Below are positions 63,556-64,000 of a DNA stretch of 64,000 bases, in pieces. The DNA is from Thiopseudomonas denitrificans (GTDB lineage Bacteria > Pseudomonadota > Gammaproteobacteria > Pseudomonadales > Pseudomonadaceae). Every line of letters starts with the position of its first letter. The first letter of the stretch is position 1. A model generated the notes under the pieces. The model had not been told where the DNA came from and did not search any database. It saw nothing but the letters and a program-made list of their open reading frames with translations. The stretch is from the NCBI RefSeq assembly GCF_002866065.1, contig NZ_LNJZ01000008.1:208346-272345 (forward strand), written 5' to 3'. A program made the translations under genes and the position numbers.

Positions 63556-64000
63556 ATGACCAGCCACTGGCACCTGCAGCAGGCCGCACAAAAAATCCGC
63601 AAGGGCGGTGTGATTGCCTACCCGACCGAAGCGGTCTGGGGACTGGGCTGCGATCCGTGGAATGAGCAAGCCGTGCAGCGCATTCTCGACATCAAGCAAC
63701 GGCCGGTACACAAAGGACTGATTCTGGTGGCGGCCGATATCGGGCAGCTGACCTGGCTACTGGAAGGGCTTGCTGCGGAGCAGCGGCAATTGCTGGAAGA
63801 CAGCTGGCCCGGCCCCAACACCTGGCTGGTCCCGCACCATGGCCGGGTACCCAAATGGATCAGCGGACGCCATACCAGTGTTGCGGTGCGGGTCAGTGAT
63901 CATCCGCTGGTGCAGGAACTGTGCCGGCTGACCGGACCGCTGGTCTCCACCTCGGCCAACCCGACCAAACACCCGGCAGCCACCAGCCGGCTGCATGTCG
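63556..64000 (+). CDS. tsaC: Threonylcarbamoyl-AMP synthase, 3' end beyond window
   Basis: The first 148 codons of a YrdC/TsaC protein, which makes threonylcarbamoyl-AMP for t6A modification of tRNA. Visible motifs are [42 protein letters not shown] and [14 protein letters not shown] with STSANPT. The gene starts 3 bp after aroE and is cut by the window edge. Confidence 0.93.
   Translation, partial: MTSHWHLQQAAQKIRKGGVIAYPTEAVWGLGCDPWNEQAVQRILDIKQRPVHKGLILVAADIGQLTWLLEGLAAEQRQLLEDSWPGPNTWLVPHHGRVPKWISGRHTSVAVRVSDHPLVQELCRLTGPLVSTSANPTKHPAATSRLHV

Overview
This window is chromosomal DNA from a gammaproteobacterium, most likely of the Pseudomonadaceae/Pseudomonadales. The housekeeping genes (bioA-rsmE, hrpB, plsC, gmhB, glyQ-glyS, yheV, prlC, hemF-aroE-tsaC) look Pseudomonas-like. 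From memory, plsC/gmhB/glyS/glyQ and tsaC/hemF/aroE also lie near the replication origin in Pseudomonas aeruginosa. Most of the window is GC-rich with strong G/C third-position preference. Two segments (about 9.9-20.6 kb and 22.1-27.1 kb) are visibly more AT-rich: single 60-base lines I counted inside the first gave about 50-53% GC, against 67% for a line in hrpB. These two look acquired. No rRNA, tRNA, integrase or CRISPR array was seen.

Layout. 0-9.9 kb: a small membrane protein; the guanidine exporter gene sugE behind a guanidine-II (mini-ykkC) riboswitch; bioA and rsmE, divergent around a palindrome pair; an epimerase and a DUF523 protein; hrpB; and a triheme cytochrome plus TsdA-like diheme lipoprotein pair. 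9.9-20.6 kb: a one-directional catabolic island with a TRAP transporter (dctP, dctQ, dctM), D-amino acid dehydrogenase, alanine racemase, omega-amino acid:pyruvate aminotransferase, acylating (methyl)malonate-semialdehyde dehydrogenase and a LysR regulator. Together these could import beta-alanine or a similar omega-amino acid, convert it to acetyl-CoA or propionyl-CoA, and regenerate the pyruvate used as amino acceptor. 20.7-27.1 kb: a nitronate monooxygenase, then a lower-GC block with a LysO-type exporter, a YqaA-like protein, a PmrA/PmrB-like two-component system, a secreted protein with a PmrA-type box in its promoter, and a truncated transposase.

27.1-35.6 kb: an SBF-family transporter, a second close lysO copy, a LysR gene divergent from a phosphotransferase / SDR / acyl-CoA dehydrogenase operon, a 26-bp perfect inverted repeat, a YceI protein and RtcB. 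35.7-45.4 kb: a Wsp-like chemosensory operon whose output protein is an Hpt-REC-REC-GGDEF diguanylate cyclase. 45.6-48.4 kb: a second, membrane-bound diguanylate cyclase overlapping a gene that encodes a cold-shock domain, a transmembrane helix and a barnase/RNase Sa-type ribonuclease in one chain, which in turn overlaps a barstar gene. I consider this three-gene unit the most unusual item in the window.

48.5-64 kb: a flavodoxin-like protein, plsC and gmhB; then a 5-kb accessory insertion (REP-like palindromes, SBF-like transporter, AraC regulator, hydroxyacid dehydrogenase lacking its usual catalytic Arg, VapBC and ParDE modules, a broken fic gene); then glyS-glyQ, yheV, prlC, hemF, aroE and the start of tsaC, which runs off the right edge. 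All identifications come from reading translated sequence and motifs; no database search was possible.
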